DNA from: RPQJ01 sp963748985
Lineage (GTDB): Bacteria; Pseudomonadota; Gammaproteobacteria; Steroidobacterales; Steroidobacteraceae
Length of the DNA: 41,651 nucleotides
Direction: 5' to 3'
NCBI GenBank assembly: GCA_963748985.1
Contig: CAVVKQ010000019.1
Coordinates: forward strand, 1-41,651
The notes beneath the pieces were generated by a model that did not search any database, was not told the origin of the DNA, and saw only the letters and a list, made by a program, of their open reading frames with translations. A program made the position numbers and the translations under genes. Of this stretch, positions 27,955 through 36,822 are shown one piece after another (the first letter of the stretch is position 1; each line of letters starts with the position of its first letter).

Positions 27955-28681
27955 GGCTTCGCTCCAGCGGGCGCGGCGCATCAGCGAGCGCCTGCGCACT
28001 GATCGGCGACCCGTCGTAGCGGCGCGCGCCGATCGGCGTGGCGAACCCGACCCGCTTGCGCAGGATCACGCCCACCGGGCACACCTCGACGGCCTTGTCG
28101 GTGACCTTCACGTCGGTGTCCACCAGCCGCCCGGACTCAGCGTTCACGATCAGGTGCTTGCCAATGCCGCGGCCTGCCAGCGAGAACACGTGCTTGCCGT
28201 CGACTTCGCGTGCCGCGCGCACGCACAGTTCGCAGAGGATGCAGCGGTTGAAGTCGAGCAGGATCTCGGGGTGCGAGGCATCCACGGGACGGTCGGGAAA
28301 AAAGTGCCTGAATCCGGCGGTCATCACGCCGAGATCGTAGCCAAGGGCCTGCAGCACGCAGTTGCCGCTCCTCTCGCAGGAAGGGCAGAAATGATTGCCC
28401 TCCGCGAACAGCATCTGCACCAGCGTGCGTCGCAGGTCATTCAACTCTTCCGTTTCGCTCTCGACCTCGGTCGCGGTCTCGGCTGGCGTGGTGCACGCGG
28501 CCATCAGCCGGCCGTTGACCCGGGCGGTGCACAGCTTGCAACTGCCATGCGGCGTGAATTCCGGGTGGTAGCAGAGGTGCGGGATGTAGCGCCCGGCCGC
28601 GAGCGCCGCCTGCATCACGGTCTGCCCGGGATCGAACGGCACCTCGTCGCCGTCGAGGAGAAAGCTCGGCCGTTCGTTCAC
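27947..28681 (-). CDS. hoxU: NAD-linked hydrogenase diaphorase subunit HoxU
   Basis: About 244 residues, related to the N-terminal part of NuoG. The first domain is a [2Fe-2S] ferredoxin with CYHPEFTPHGSCKLC and CTTP; next is the HxxxCxxC-type site HFCPSCERSGNC for one [4Fe-4S] cluster; then CILCELCVRAAREV with CPVGVI for another. It passes electrons between HoxF and HoxY. Start is GTG 28681, overlapping the hoxF stop (GTGA). The distal N-terminal frame is open farther but lies within hoxF. Confidence 0.95.
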   Translation of the reverse strand: MNERPSFLLDGDEVPFDPGQTVMQAALAAGRYIPHLCYHPEFTPHGSCKLCTARVNGRLMAACTTPAETATEVESETEELNDLRRTLVQMLFAEGNHFCPSCERSGNCVLQALGYDLGVMTAGFRHFFPDRPVDASHPEILLDFNRCILCELCVRAAREVDGKHVFSLAGRGIGKHLIVNAESGRLVDTDVKVTDKAVEVCPVGVILRKRVGFATPIGARRYDGSPISAQALADAPRPLERSHD

Positions 28682-30549
28682 GGGTGTGCCTCCAGGTGCG
28701 CGTCGGCGTCGTCGCGTCCGGTCATCTTCCGGGCGCGATGCAGCGCGCCGTCGAGGTCGAACGCCGGCGCGAAATCGAGCGAGCGCAGCTTGCGCTCGTA
28801 GGCCGGGCGGAAGCGCTTGAGCGTGTCGAGGATCGGGTTGCAGGCCGTGTGGCCGAGGCCGCAGTGGGCCGACATCAGCAGCACCTTGTTCAGCCGGTCT
28901 ATTTCGCCAACGTCGTGCTGCGTGCCGTTGCCTGCATGGATCTTGTCCATCGACGCGACCAGCATCGAGGTACCGACGCGGCACGGCGTGCAGAATCCGC
29001 AGCTCTCGTGCGCGAAGAACTGCGCGTAGTTGCGCGCCACGTCGAACATGTCACGGCTGGCGTCGAACACGGTGAACGCGCCGGCCGTGGGCAGGTCCTC
29101 GAAGGCAATGCGGCGACCGAATTCGGTCGCATCGACGCAGACGCCGGACGGGCCGCTGATCTGTATCGCCTGCGTGTCCGCAGCGCCGCAGTCCTCCAGC
29201 ACCTGGCGCAGCGTCACGCCGAACGGATACTCGTACAGGCCCGGGCGGGCGACGTCGCCCGCCACCGAGAGAATCTTCGTGCCGGACGACTTGATCGTGC
29301 CGAGCGAGCGGTACCAGTCGCCGCCCCGGACGGCAATCAAGGCAGCAGCGCACAACGTCTCGACATTGTTCACGATCGTCGGCTGTTGCTTGTAGCCGTT
29401 CGTGACGGGATACGGCGGACGATTGCGCGGCACACCGCGCTTGCCCTCGAGCGACTCGATCAGGGCGGACTCTTCGCCGCACACGTAGGAGCCCGCGCCG
29501 ACGTGGATGCGGATGTCGAAATCGAAGCCTGGTTGGCCGCAGATGCCGTTGCCGAGCAGGTTGGCAGCGCGGCGGTGCTGCAGCGTCGCCTCCAGCGGTT
29601 CGAGCAGGTAGCGATACTCGCCGCGCAGGTAGAGAAATCCCAGGCTGGCGCCGATCGCATAGGCCGCGATCGTCATGCCCTCGAATACAAGGTCGGCATG
29701 GCTCGTCAGCAGCACGCGATCCTTGAACGTGCCCGGCTCGCCTTCGTCGGCGTTGCAGACCACGTAGCGCGTCAGCCCCGTGGCCTGGCGGCACGCTTCC
29801 CACTTGACGCCGGTGGTGAAACCCGCGCCGCCACGGCCGCGCAGGTTCGAGCGCTTGATCTCCTCGAGGGTCGCGATCGGTCCCTGCGCGGCACCCACGT
29901 ACGCCTCGCGCCACGAGCGTTCGTTTGCCGCGTGCTCGGACCAGCCCGCCGCGCCCCGTTGCAGCGCCGCGCGGATCGCGTCGCCGGGTTGCTGCGTGTG
30001 GCCGAGCAGGATGCCTGCACGGCGCACGTTGTCGCGCACGGCGAAGAACTCGGCGGGCCACTCGTCGACGGGCGTACGGGCAAGGATCAGTTCGCAGAGG
30101 TGCTCGACACGCTCACTGGTCAGCGACGTGATCGCGCGACCATTGACCAGCAGTGCGGGCCCCTGGTCGCACATGCCGGTGCACGACGTGCGCGCGACGC
30201 TGACGAGACCGTCCGGCGAGACTTTCCCAGGCTCCGCCCAGAGGCGGTAGCACATCGCCTCCAGCAGGGACTCGCTGCCAGCCATGCGGTCTGTGATGTT
30301 GTCCGAAAACAGGACGCGATACGCGCCGAGCGGCTCGTCGGACAGGAAGGAGTAGAAGCTCGCCACGCCCCTGGCGCGCGAATAGGGGATGCGCAGCAGG
30401 CGTGCGACCAGCGTGAGCGCGGGACCCGGCAGGTAGCCGCACTCCTCCTGGACCTCGCGCAACACCTGCACGAGCGCGCCGGGATCGTGCCCCCAGCGCG
30501 AAATGATGCGTCGTACGCGCGGCTCGAGCTCGTCCTGTGTGTCTGGCAT
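28678..30549 (-). CDS. hoxF: NAD-linked hydrogenase diaphorase subunit HoxF
   Basis: About 623 residues: an N-terminal NuoE-like part (ECGYLPGPALTLVARLL; cysteine motif TSCTGMCDQG near 125) joined to a NuoF-like part. FMN/NAD-binding marks are RGRGGAGFTTGVKWEA near 236 and NADEGEPGTFKDR; the [4Fe-4S] ligands are SCGFCTPCRVGT near 515 and a later HCGLGHTACNPI. It is the NAD+/NADH site of the soluble bidirectional hydrogenase. Start is taken at ATG 30549 (MPDTQDELEP); AGGAGG lies 16 bases upstream, farther than usual, so the N-terminus may be slightly different. It is the first gene of the hoxFUYH-protease operon. No hoxE, hoxI or hyp genes are in the window. Confidence 0.95.
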   Translation of the reverse strand: MPDTQDELEPRVRRIISRWGHDPGALVQVLREVQEECGYLPGPALTLVARLLRIPYSRARGVASFYSFLSDEPLGAYRVLFSDNITDRMAGSESLLEAMCYRLWAEPGKVSPDGLVSVARTSCTGMCDQGPALLVNGRAITSLTSERVEHLCELILARTPVDEWPAEFFAVRDNVRRAGILLGHTQQPGDAIRAALQRGAAGWSEHAANERSWREAYVGAAQGPIATLEEIKRSNLRGRGGAGFTTGVKWEACRQATGLTRYVVCNADEGEPGTFKDRVLLTSHADLVFEGMTIAAYAIGASLGFLYLRGEYRYLLEPLEATLQHRRAANLLGNGICGQPGFDFDIRIHVGAGSYVCGEESALIESLEGKRGVPRNRPPYPVTNGYKQQPTIVNNVETLCAAALIAVRGGDWYRSLGTIKSSGTKILSVAGDVARPGLYEYPFGVTLRQVLEDCGAADTQAIQISGPSGVCVDATEFGRRIAFEDLPTAGAFTVFDASRDMFDVARNYAQFFAHESCGFCTPCRVGTSMLVASMDKIHAGNGTQHDVGEIDRLNKVLLMSAHCGLGHTACNPILDTLKRFRPAYERKLRSLDFAPAFDLDGALHRARKMTGRDDADAHLEAHP

Positions 30550-30738
30550 GGCGACGAAGTGCGATCCTCCTGGCGGACTGCTCGTCCGGCATGGACACAC
30601 TGCGCTGTGCCGGGGCAGCCTCGCCATCGCGGAAAACCGGACTCGCACCGCGGCAAAGCGCGATCCGCGAGCTTTTCTGGCGACCTGCGCATGCGGGAAT
30701 GCTACGGTTTGCGGCAGTCGATTGTCAGCGAGCGCCCG
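30550..30738. other. Divergent intergenic region hoxF / hydroxyacid dehydrogenase
   Basis: A 189-base spacer that must hold the hox promoter and the dehydrogenase promoter. AGGAGG near 30568, read on the minus strand, is the best ribosome-site candidate for hoxF. I see no sigma-54 type GG-N10-GC box and no clear -35/-10. Confidence 0.4.
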
Positions 30739-31698
30739 ATGCGATCTGTTTTCCTGGATTACGCCACCGTCAGCTGCAACGGCGACCTCGATCCGTCCGC
30801 GTTGCGGCGAGCAATGCCGGGCCTGGAGTTGCGCGACAACACGCCACAGGCCGCCGTGCCCGAGGCCATCGCCGGCGCTACCGTCGTCGCGCTGAACAAG
30901 CTGCGCATCACGCGCGAGACGATCGCGGCCTCACCCGACCTCAAGCTCATCGTGCTCGCGGCCACGGGCACCAACAACGTCGACCTCGAAGCCGCCGGCG
31001 AACGCGGCATCGGCGTCTGCAACCTGCGCGACTACTGCACGGCCTCGGTGGTGCAGCACGTGCTCGGCACGATGCTGCTGCTGACGCAGCGCCTGCGCGA
31101 ATACGACGCGCTGGTGCGGCTGGGGGCCTGGTCGCGCGGCGACCAGTTCTGCCTGCTGGATTTTCCGCTGCGCGAACTCGCGGGGCGCAAGCTCGGCATC
31201 GTGGGTCACGGCGCACTCGGCAAGGGCGTGGCGCGCGCGGCGAGTCTCGCGCTCGGCATGGAAGTATGGGTGGCCAACCGCCCGGGGGGCGAGCCTCACG
31301 CCGGCCGGCACGATCTCGACGAACTGCTGGCGCAGGTGGACGTGCTCAGCCTGCACTGTCCCCTGACTCCGGCAACGCAGGGCCTGATCGGCGCCCGTGA
31401 GCTGGCACGCATGAAACCCGATGCGTTGCTCATCAACACCGCCAGGGGCGCGCTCGTCGACTCACAGGCACTCGCCGACGCGCTGCGCGCCGGCAAGCTC
31501 GGTGGTGCCGCCATCGACGTGCTGCCACAGGAACCGCCCGTGGCTGGCGATCCCCTGCTGGCGGCGGACATTCCGAACCTCATCGTGACGCCCCACGTCG
31601 CGTGGGCAGCGCGCGAAGCACGCCAGCGCTGCCTGGATGAAATGGCGGCGAACGTCGACGATTTTCTGCGGGGCGGCCATCGCGGCCGCGTCGTCTGA
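30739..31698 (+). CDS. D-2-hydroxyacid dehydrogenase (hydroxypyruvate reductase-like)
   Basis: A 319-residue NAD(P)-dependent dehydrogenase of the 2-hydroxyacid family (glycerate dehydrogenase/HprA-like). The Rossmann motif is LGIVGHGALGKGVA. Catalytic residues are the Arg of INTARGALVD, the Glu of VLPQEPP and the His of VTPHVAWAA. The TGTNNVDLEAA and NLRDYCTASVVQHVLGTML blocks support glycerate/hydroxypyruvate activity, but substrate choice is not certain. Start ATG 30739 has only a weak purine stretch upstream. It is divergent from hox and convergent with the NUDIX gene. Confidence 0.92.
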   Translation: MRSVFLDYATVSCNGDLDPSALRRAMPGLELRDNTPQAAVPEAIAGATVVALNKLRITRETIAASPDLKLIVLAATGTNNVDLEAAGERGIGVCNLRDYCTASVVQHVLGTMLLLTQRLREYDALVRLGAWSRGDQFCLLDFPLRELAGRKLGIVGHGALGKGVARAASLALGMEVWVANRPGGEPHAGRHDLDELLAQVDVLSLHCPLTPATQGLIGARELARMKPDALLINTARGALVDSQALADALRAGKLGGAAIDVLPQEPPVAGDPLLAADIPNLIVTPHVAWAAREARQRCLDEMAANVDDFLRGGHRGRVV

Positions 31699-31705
31699 CA
31701 GCGGA

Positions 31706-32131
31706 CTAGCCGCGGGCGAGGGCCTGTGCCGCCCAGCGCACGACGGGCTTCACGCGCGGCGAGACCAGCTCGAGGGCTGCGTCGAAGTCGACCCAACGGT
31801 ATTCACTGTGCTCGGCACGGCCAATCATGGGATTGATCGGCAAGCTCACGTCCGACCTGCGGGTGGAAGCGAGGTAATACCGGGCGACCTTGCCGCCGCT
31901 GTAGGGCCCCGTCTGCGTGGAATTCGAGCCCCACGCGAAGTCGAGATCCTCGATCGTGGACTCTTCGCGCACCTCGCGGATGGCGGCGGCGAGCGGCTCT
32001 TCGCCCTCCTCCACCATTCCTTTCGGGAAATCCCAGTGATTGAAGGCGCGCAGCAGGAGATACATCCAGTCGTCGCCTTCACGGCGAACGACCACGACAC
32101 CGGCCGATAGCCTCGGGGATCGGGGACCCAT
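31706..32131 (-). CDS. NUDIX hydrolase, Ap4A-hydrolase-like
   Basis: A 141-residue NUDIX protein. The box is GMVEEGEEPLAAAIREVREE, with the usual Glu residues for metal binding; the position normally glycine in the final xGU reads Thr, a minor deviation. The LLLRAFNHWDFPKG lead-in resembles bis(5'-nucleosyl)-tetraphosphatases, which clear alarmone-like dinucleotides, and may also act on other nucleoside diphosphate derivatives. It is divergent from oxyR with 72 bases between. Confidence 0.9.
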   Translation of the reverse strand: MGPRSPRLSAGVVVVRREGDDWMYLLLRAFNHWDFPKGMVEEGEEPLAAAIREVREESTIEDLDFAWGSNSTQTGPYSGGKVARYYLASTRRSDVSLPINPMIGRAEHSEYRWVDFDAALELVSPRVKPVVRWAAQALARG

Positions 32132-32179
32132 GGGCGCAAGTATAGGCGATTAATCGGCCTGATTGCTTTGCACCAGCCG

Positions 32180-32194
32180 ATAGGCTGCAGCTAT
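32180..32194 (+). promoter_or_regulatory. OxyR-type half operator upstream of oxyR
   Basis: ATAGGCTGCAGCTAT has the ATAG-N7-CTAT layout of an OxyR/LysR site and lies nine bases before the oxyR start. It could serve for autoregulation or for the divergent NUDIX gene. Only one such site is clear; a second, tandem copy at the usual spacing is not present. Confidence 0.5.
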
Positions 32195-32203
32195 TATTTC
32201 CGC

Positions 32204-33106
32204 ATGAACCTGCGCGACCTCCGGTACCTCGTGGCGCTGGCCGACGAGCGGCACTTCGGCAAGGCGGCGGAGCGCTGCTTCGTCAGCCAGCCGACCCTCT
32301 CCGCACAGATCCGCAAGCTCGAGGAGTACCTGGGCGTGCCGCTCGTCGAGCGGCAACCCAAGCGCGTCGCCCTGACCGCGACCGGCGTGAAGATCGTGCA
32401 GCGGGCGCGCCTGTTGCTGCAGGAAGCCGACGCGATCGTCGACCTGGCAAAGACCGACCGGGATCCACTGGCCGGGCCGCTCAAGCTGGCATTGATCCCC
32501 ACTGTCGGTCCGTACCTGCTGCCGCACATCGTCGGCCGGCTGCGACGCGAGCTGCCGCGGCTCAAGCTCATGTTGTACGAATACCAGACCGAGCAATTGC
32601 TCGAACGGTTGCGCGCGGGCGAGATCGACGTCGGCATTCTCGCGCTGCCCGTGGTGATGGACGGCCTCGAAGCCGCGCCGCTGTACGAAGAGCCCTTCGT
32701 GCTCGCCGTGCCCGCCTCGCATGCGCTCGCCGACCGCGAGCGCGTGAAAGTGGACGACCTGCGTGGCGAAACGCTGCTGCTGCTCGAGGACGGTCACTGC
32801 CTGCGCGACCAGGCACTCGAAGTCTGCAGCCGGGTCCGGGTGAACGAGGAGCAGGATTACCGGGCGACGAGTCTCGAGACGCTGCGCCAGATGGTCGCGG
32901 CCGGCCACGGCATCACGCTGCTGCCTGAACTCGCTGCCGAAACGCCCGTGGGCACGGCGCGCGGTTTGCGCGTGAAGCCGTTTGCGAAACCTGCGCCGGG
33001 TCGCACGATCGGTGCAATCTGGCGCAAGTCGACCACCCGCACTCCCGCAATCGATGGCATCGTCGCGACGGTCCGCAGCGCGATGAAGGACGGCACGAAA
33101 AAATGA
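32204..33106 (+). CDS. oxyR: Peroxide-sensing LysR-type regulator OxyR
   Basis: A 300-residue LysR regulator with the OxyR signature: helix-turn-helix region NLRDLRYLVALADERHFGKAAERCFVSQ, SQPTLSAQIRKLEEYLGV, and the redox pair GHCLRDQALEVC with the cysteines at residues 199 and 208, exactly the E. coli spacing. Hydrogen peroxide would form the disulfide and switch on antioxidant genes. Start ATG 32204 follows an ATAG-N7-CTAT operator. Its stop overlaps the start of the copper chaperone gene (ATGA). Confidence 0.96.
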   Translation: MNLRDLRYLVALADERHFGKAAERCFVSQPTLSAQIRKLEEYLGVPLVERQPKRVALTATGVKIVQRARLLLQEADAIVDLAKTDRDPLAGPLKLALIPTVGPYLLPHIVGRLRRELPRLKLMLYEYQTEQLLERLRAGEIDVGILALPVVMDGLEAAPLYEEPFVLAVPASHALADRERVKVDDLRGETLLLLEDGHCLRDQALEVCSRVRVNEEQDYRATSLETLRQMVAAGHGITLLPELAAETPVGTARGLRVKPFAKPAPGRTIGAIWRKSTTRTPAIDGIVATVRSAMKDGTKK

Positions 33107-33570
33107 AGCCTCGAGCAGCCCTCGCATTGTTTGCCCTGGCGCTGTTGAGCCCTGCCGTGCCGACGTACGCAGCCGAGCCTGCACCGCAGGCCGTAACCGT
33201 GAGCGCCGCGTGGGCGCGCGCGACTCCGCCCGGCATAGCCGTCGCCGCGGTCTACCTCACCCTGAGCGGAGGATCGCGGGCCGATCGGCTCGTCGGTGCC
33301 GCAACGCCACGCGCAGCGATGACGCAGATCCACGTGGTATCGGCAGCGGCCGGCATGGCGCAGATGCGTCCGACTGCAGGTGTCGACGTACCCGCCCGCG
33401 GGTCCGTCGCGCTCGCGCCGCAGGGCACGCACATCATGCTGATGGACCTGCCGCAGCCACTCGTCGCCGGTGAGCGATTTCCGCTGACGCTGCAGTTCGA
33501 GCAGGCGGGGAAGATCGAAGTGAGTGTCGAGGTGCGCGCACCGGGCACCGCTCCACCGCCTGCACACTGA
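33103..33570 (+). CDS. Periplasmic copper chaperone PCu(A)C
   Basis: A 155-residue exported PCu(A)C (DUF461) protein. The signal peptide ends about TYAAEP. Copper ligands of the family appear as His in QIHVVSAAAGMAQM and His/Met in GTHIMLMDLP. Homologues carry Cu(I) to the CuA site of cytochrome oxidase with Sco. It overlaps oxyR by four bases (ATGA), so its expression may follow OxyR. No Sco or oxidase gene is in view. Confidence 0.93.
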   Translation: MKPRAALALFALALLSPAVPTYAAEPAPQAVTVSAAWARATPPGIAVAAVYLTLSGGSRADRLVGAATPRAAMTQIHVVSAAAGMAQMRPTAGVDVPARGSVALAPQGTHIMLMDLPQPLVAGERFPLTLQFEQAGKIEVSVEVRAPGTAPPPAH

Positions 33571-33601
33571 CGCGCGCGCGAAAACGACAAGGACGCCGTC
33601 T

Positions 33602-36600
33602 TTGAGTCGTTCCACCCTGGCGCTGCCCGTGCATCGACTCCACGACGAGGAGGTCGAGCGACTGCTCGCGTCGGGTGAGCGCCGCGCAGAACTCACGGCG
33701 CTCTTCGGCGACCAGGGCTACCGTGAACTGAGCGCCCTGGCGCGACGCGCTGGCGCAAGGCGCGGTCCAGGCGGCATTCGCGTCTACGTGTTGCCCGGCC
33801 TGATGGGATCGCGCATCGGCTCGCGCGGACTGCTGCTCGACGACGTGCTGTGGGTCGACCTGATCGAAATCGCGGCGGGTCACCTCACTCGCCTGGCCTT
33901 GCCGGCCGGCTCGCGGCTGGTCGCACTCGGCGCGATGCTGCTCAACACGCTGAAGCTGAAATTGTCGCTGCGGATCGCAGGGTTCGATGCGCAGATGCAT
34001 CCGTACGACTGGCGAGCCAGCGTGAGCGAGCTTGCCGACGCACTCAACCGACGCATCGCGGCCGAGGTCGACGGCTCGCCGGTCATGCTGGTTGGACACA
34101 GCATGGGCGGTCTCGTCGCTCGACTCGCGCTTGGCCGCCAGCGGACCGAACGCATCACGCGTGTCGTGCAGCTGGGCGCTCCGAATCACGGCTCCTTTGC
34201 GCCGGTGCTTGCGCTGCGCGGCGTCTATCCGACGGTACGCAAGCTCGCGGCCATCGACCGGCGGCACACGGCGGAAGACCTGGCGCGAATCGTGTTTCGA
34301 ACACTGCCGGCGCTGCACGAACTGCTGCCCGATCCTGGACTCACCGGTGGCGACGACCTGTTCGACGCGAGTTCCTGGCCCGATGACCCGTTGCGACCCG
34401 ACCCGCAGCAGCTGCTGGCCGCGCGGCAGGAGCGCGCACGCTGGCCGGGCAGCGACGCTCGCTGCCTCGTGATCGCGGGGGTGCGACAGGATACCGTCAC
34501 CTCGCTGTCGTCGACCGGCAGTGAGTTCAATTTTGGCCTGACGCCGTACGGCGACGGCACCGTGCCGCTCGCACTCGCCGTTCGCCCGGGTGAACCCGCC
34601 TGGTACGTTGGCGAGAAACACGGTGGCCTGCCGAACAACGGCCGCGTCATCGCGGCGGTGGTGGATCTGCTGCGCACGGGCGCAACGCAACGGCTCGCAA
34701 CCTCGGCTTCGCGCCGTCGCACGCCCGCGGCGCGTCAGGTGAGCGAAACGGTGTTGCGTCGCGTGGCCCCGCACAAGGTGAAGTGGCAACACCTGTCACC
34801 CGACGCACGCCGCCGGCTGCTCGAGCCGGTCGTCTCCCCCGAGTTCCACGGCACGGTGCAGCCCGCCGCACTCGAGCGGGCATTCGCTGCGCGGGGCGCC
34901 GCAACACAGCCCGCGCCGGCGCGCCCCCGACGCACGCTCGAGATCCGGCTCGTCCGGGGGAGCATCACCGACGCCAACTCACGCGCGCTGGTGCTGGGTG
35001 TATTCCACAACGTCGATCCTTCCGGTCCCGCCGCAGCCATCGACGCCGAACTCGGCGGGGCCATTCGCGAGTTCACGCTGCGGCGCATGTTCGCGGCGCA
35101 GCTCGGCCAGGTCTTCGTGCTGCCGGTGGCGCGCAGCCGGCTGCTCGCCGAGTTCGTCCTGTGCGCGGGCCTCGGCGATTTTGACGACTTCGGTGCCGAC
35201 GCGGCGGCGTTCGTCGCGGAGAACATCGTCCGCACGCTCGCCCGCACGCAGGTCGAGGACTTCGCGACCGTGCTCTTCGGCGCGGGATCCGGCGTGCCCG
35301 TGGCGATGGCGCTCGAGCAGCAACTGCGTGGGTTCATCGCCGGCGTACAGCACGCGGACCCGGACGAGGTCTTGCGTCGTATCTCAATCTGCGAGATCGA
35401 CGCACGCAAGTACGCCTCGCTCGTGCGCGCGGCCCGGGACGTTGCAGCGAAGTTGCAGGGCGCGGATCTCGCGCTCCTGGTCGACGAAATCGACGCATCC
35501 GCGACCGTGCCCCGGAAGAAGCCTGCTCGCACGACGCCCTCCTCGTCGCAATGCGGCGCCTGGGGATCCCACCTATCTTCTCGTGTCGATGACGACTGCA
35601 GGACGCAGCGCCTACGAATGCCGTTCGTCGCTGCTGACGGCGGGTGCGAAGGCGGCGGTGCTCAGCGGCGCCATCACTTTGAACCGTGCAGACCTGCTGC
35701 AACACATCGAGCCGCTCGAAACCGGCGCCGCAACGACGCGCGACCTTGCACGCATCGGCACCGCGCTCGGACGAACGTTGCTGCCGGCGACGGTGCGCGA
35801 AGGTCTCGAGGCGATGCACGCGCGGCCGCTCGTGATCGTGCACGACCGGGAGGCGTCACGAGTGCCGTGGGAAGTGCTGCGCGTCGGCACCATGCATCCG
35901 GCGCTGGGCGCGGGCCTCAGTCGTCGCTATGCGAGCGACACTCTCTCAGTTGCGCGGTGGCGCGACGACCATGGTCCGTCCGATCCGTTGCGCGTCCTGC
36001 TGATCGTCGATCCCACGCGGGACCTGCCCGGCGCGGCGGCCGAGGGCGAGGCGTTGCAACAGTTGCTCGTTCGCAGATCCGTCACGTTCGACGTGCTCAC
36101 CGGGCGCGATGCGACTCGGGCGCGCATCCTTGCGGCACTCGGCACCGGTGCCTTCGACGTCCTGCACTTTGCCGGCCACGCTTTCTTCGACGCACGCGAG
36201 CCCGGCCAGGGCGGCCTGCTCTGCGACGGCAAGGTTGTGCTGCGTGGCGCCGATCTTGCGAGCATCGGCAACCTGCCTGCGCTCGTCTTCTGCAATGCGT
36301 GCGAAGCGGCGCGCGTGCGCAAGCGCGCCAGGGCGAGTGCGGCGCCGGCACGCCAGTTCGGAATGCGCCGCACGATGACGGGAATCGCCGAAGCCTTTCT
36401 CGCAGGCGGCGTGGGCAATTTCCTCGGCACGCACTGGCCCGTCGGGGACGACGCGGCGTTTGCGTTCTCGCAGTCCTTGTACGAGTCGCTGCTGAACGGC
36501 GCCCGGCTCGGTGACGCCGTGCTCACTGCACGCCGGCGACTCGCGTCGATCCCGTCGATCGACTGGGCCGATTACGTGCACTACGGCAACCCGGAATTCC

Positions 36601-36620
36601 AGCTCGCCGGCTTTCCGTGA
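33602..36620 (+). CDS. LCAT-like lipase / M17-N-like / CHAT protease fusion, +1 frameshifted
   Basis: A protein of about 1005 residues if two frames are joined. Start TTG 33602 has AAGGA eight bases upstream. Residues about 60-400: alpha/beta hydrolase of the LCAT type, with oxyanion region LPGLMGSRIG, nucleophile VGHSMGG (Ser about 166), acid in YGDGTVP near 317 and a His in GEKHGG near 339. Residues about 440-640: similar to the N-terminal macro-like domain of M17 aminopeptidases (VLGVFHNVDP, FVLCAGLGDFDDFG). The rest: CHAT caspase-like protease with catalytic His in LHFAGHAFFD and Cys in VFCNACEAA, ending near 36620. The first frame is open to 36514 but loses protein-like sequence after about 35550. 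Either a natural disruption or a sequencing error. Predicted lipase-protease effector. Confidence 0.85.
35523..35575 (+). other. Frameshift zone between M17-N-like and CHAT parts
   Basis: The frame that encodes the lipase and M17-N-like domains is protein-like to about 35550; the CHAT frame, one base later, is convincing from about 35570 (PTYLLVSMTTAGRSAYE). One extra base, perhaps in the GGGG at 35562-35565, would explain it. The shift direction is the same as in the HerA-like gene. Confidence 0.7.
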
Positions 36621-36822
36621 ACTGACGCACGTTTCAACGGGCAAACGTATCAGCAGTCCCGGCCGGACTCGCTGGAACTCCAGGTGCGGCGCGCCTGATT
36701 GGAACCAAACTGGATTGAGTTATGGAAAACGGAAGCGGCATCACGCTTTGCGCCCGTTCAGTTCGGAAGAATCGCCCCCCACACGACAACCGGTCGTGAA
36801 TAAGCAACACAAAGGAAGATTC
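36621..36822. other. Intergenic leader of the pilus operon
   Basis: About 200 bases between the CHAT fusion and the first pilus gene. It is more AT-rich than its surroundings from about 36700 and probably holds the operon promoter. TTGGAA (36699-36704) and TATGGA (36721-36726) are 16 bases apart but match the sigma-70 consensus poorly. The ribosome site AAAGGA is six bases before the ATG at 36823. Confidence 0.4.

Noticed and set aside
28684..30738. In-frame upstream extension of the hydroxyacid dehydrogenase
   Set aside because: It is antisense to hoxF, and the dehydrogenase fold begins at the ATG at 30739.
35587..36620. Treating the CHAT part as an independent gene
   Set aside because: An internal ATG exists near 35588 but without a ribosome site, and the domain follows directly on the upstream fusion; a frameshift is simpler. 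A separate gene is not fully excluded.
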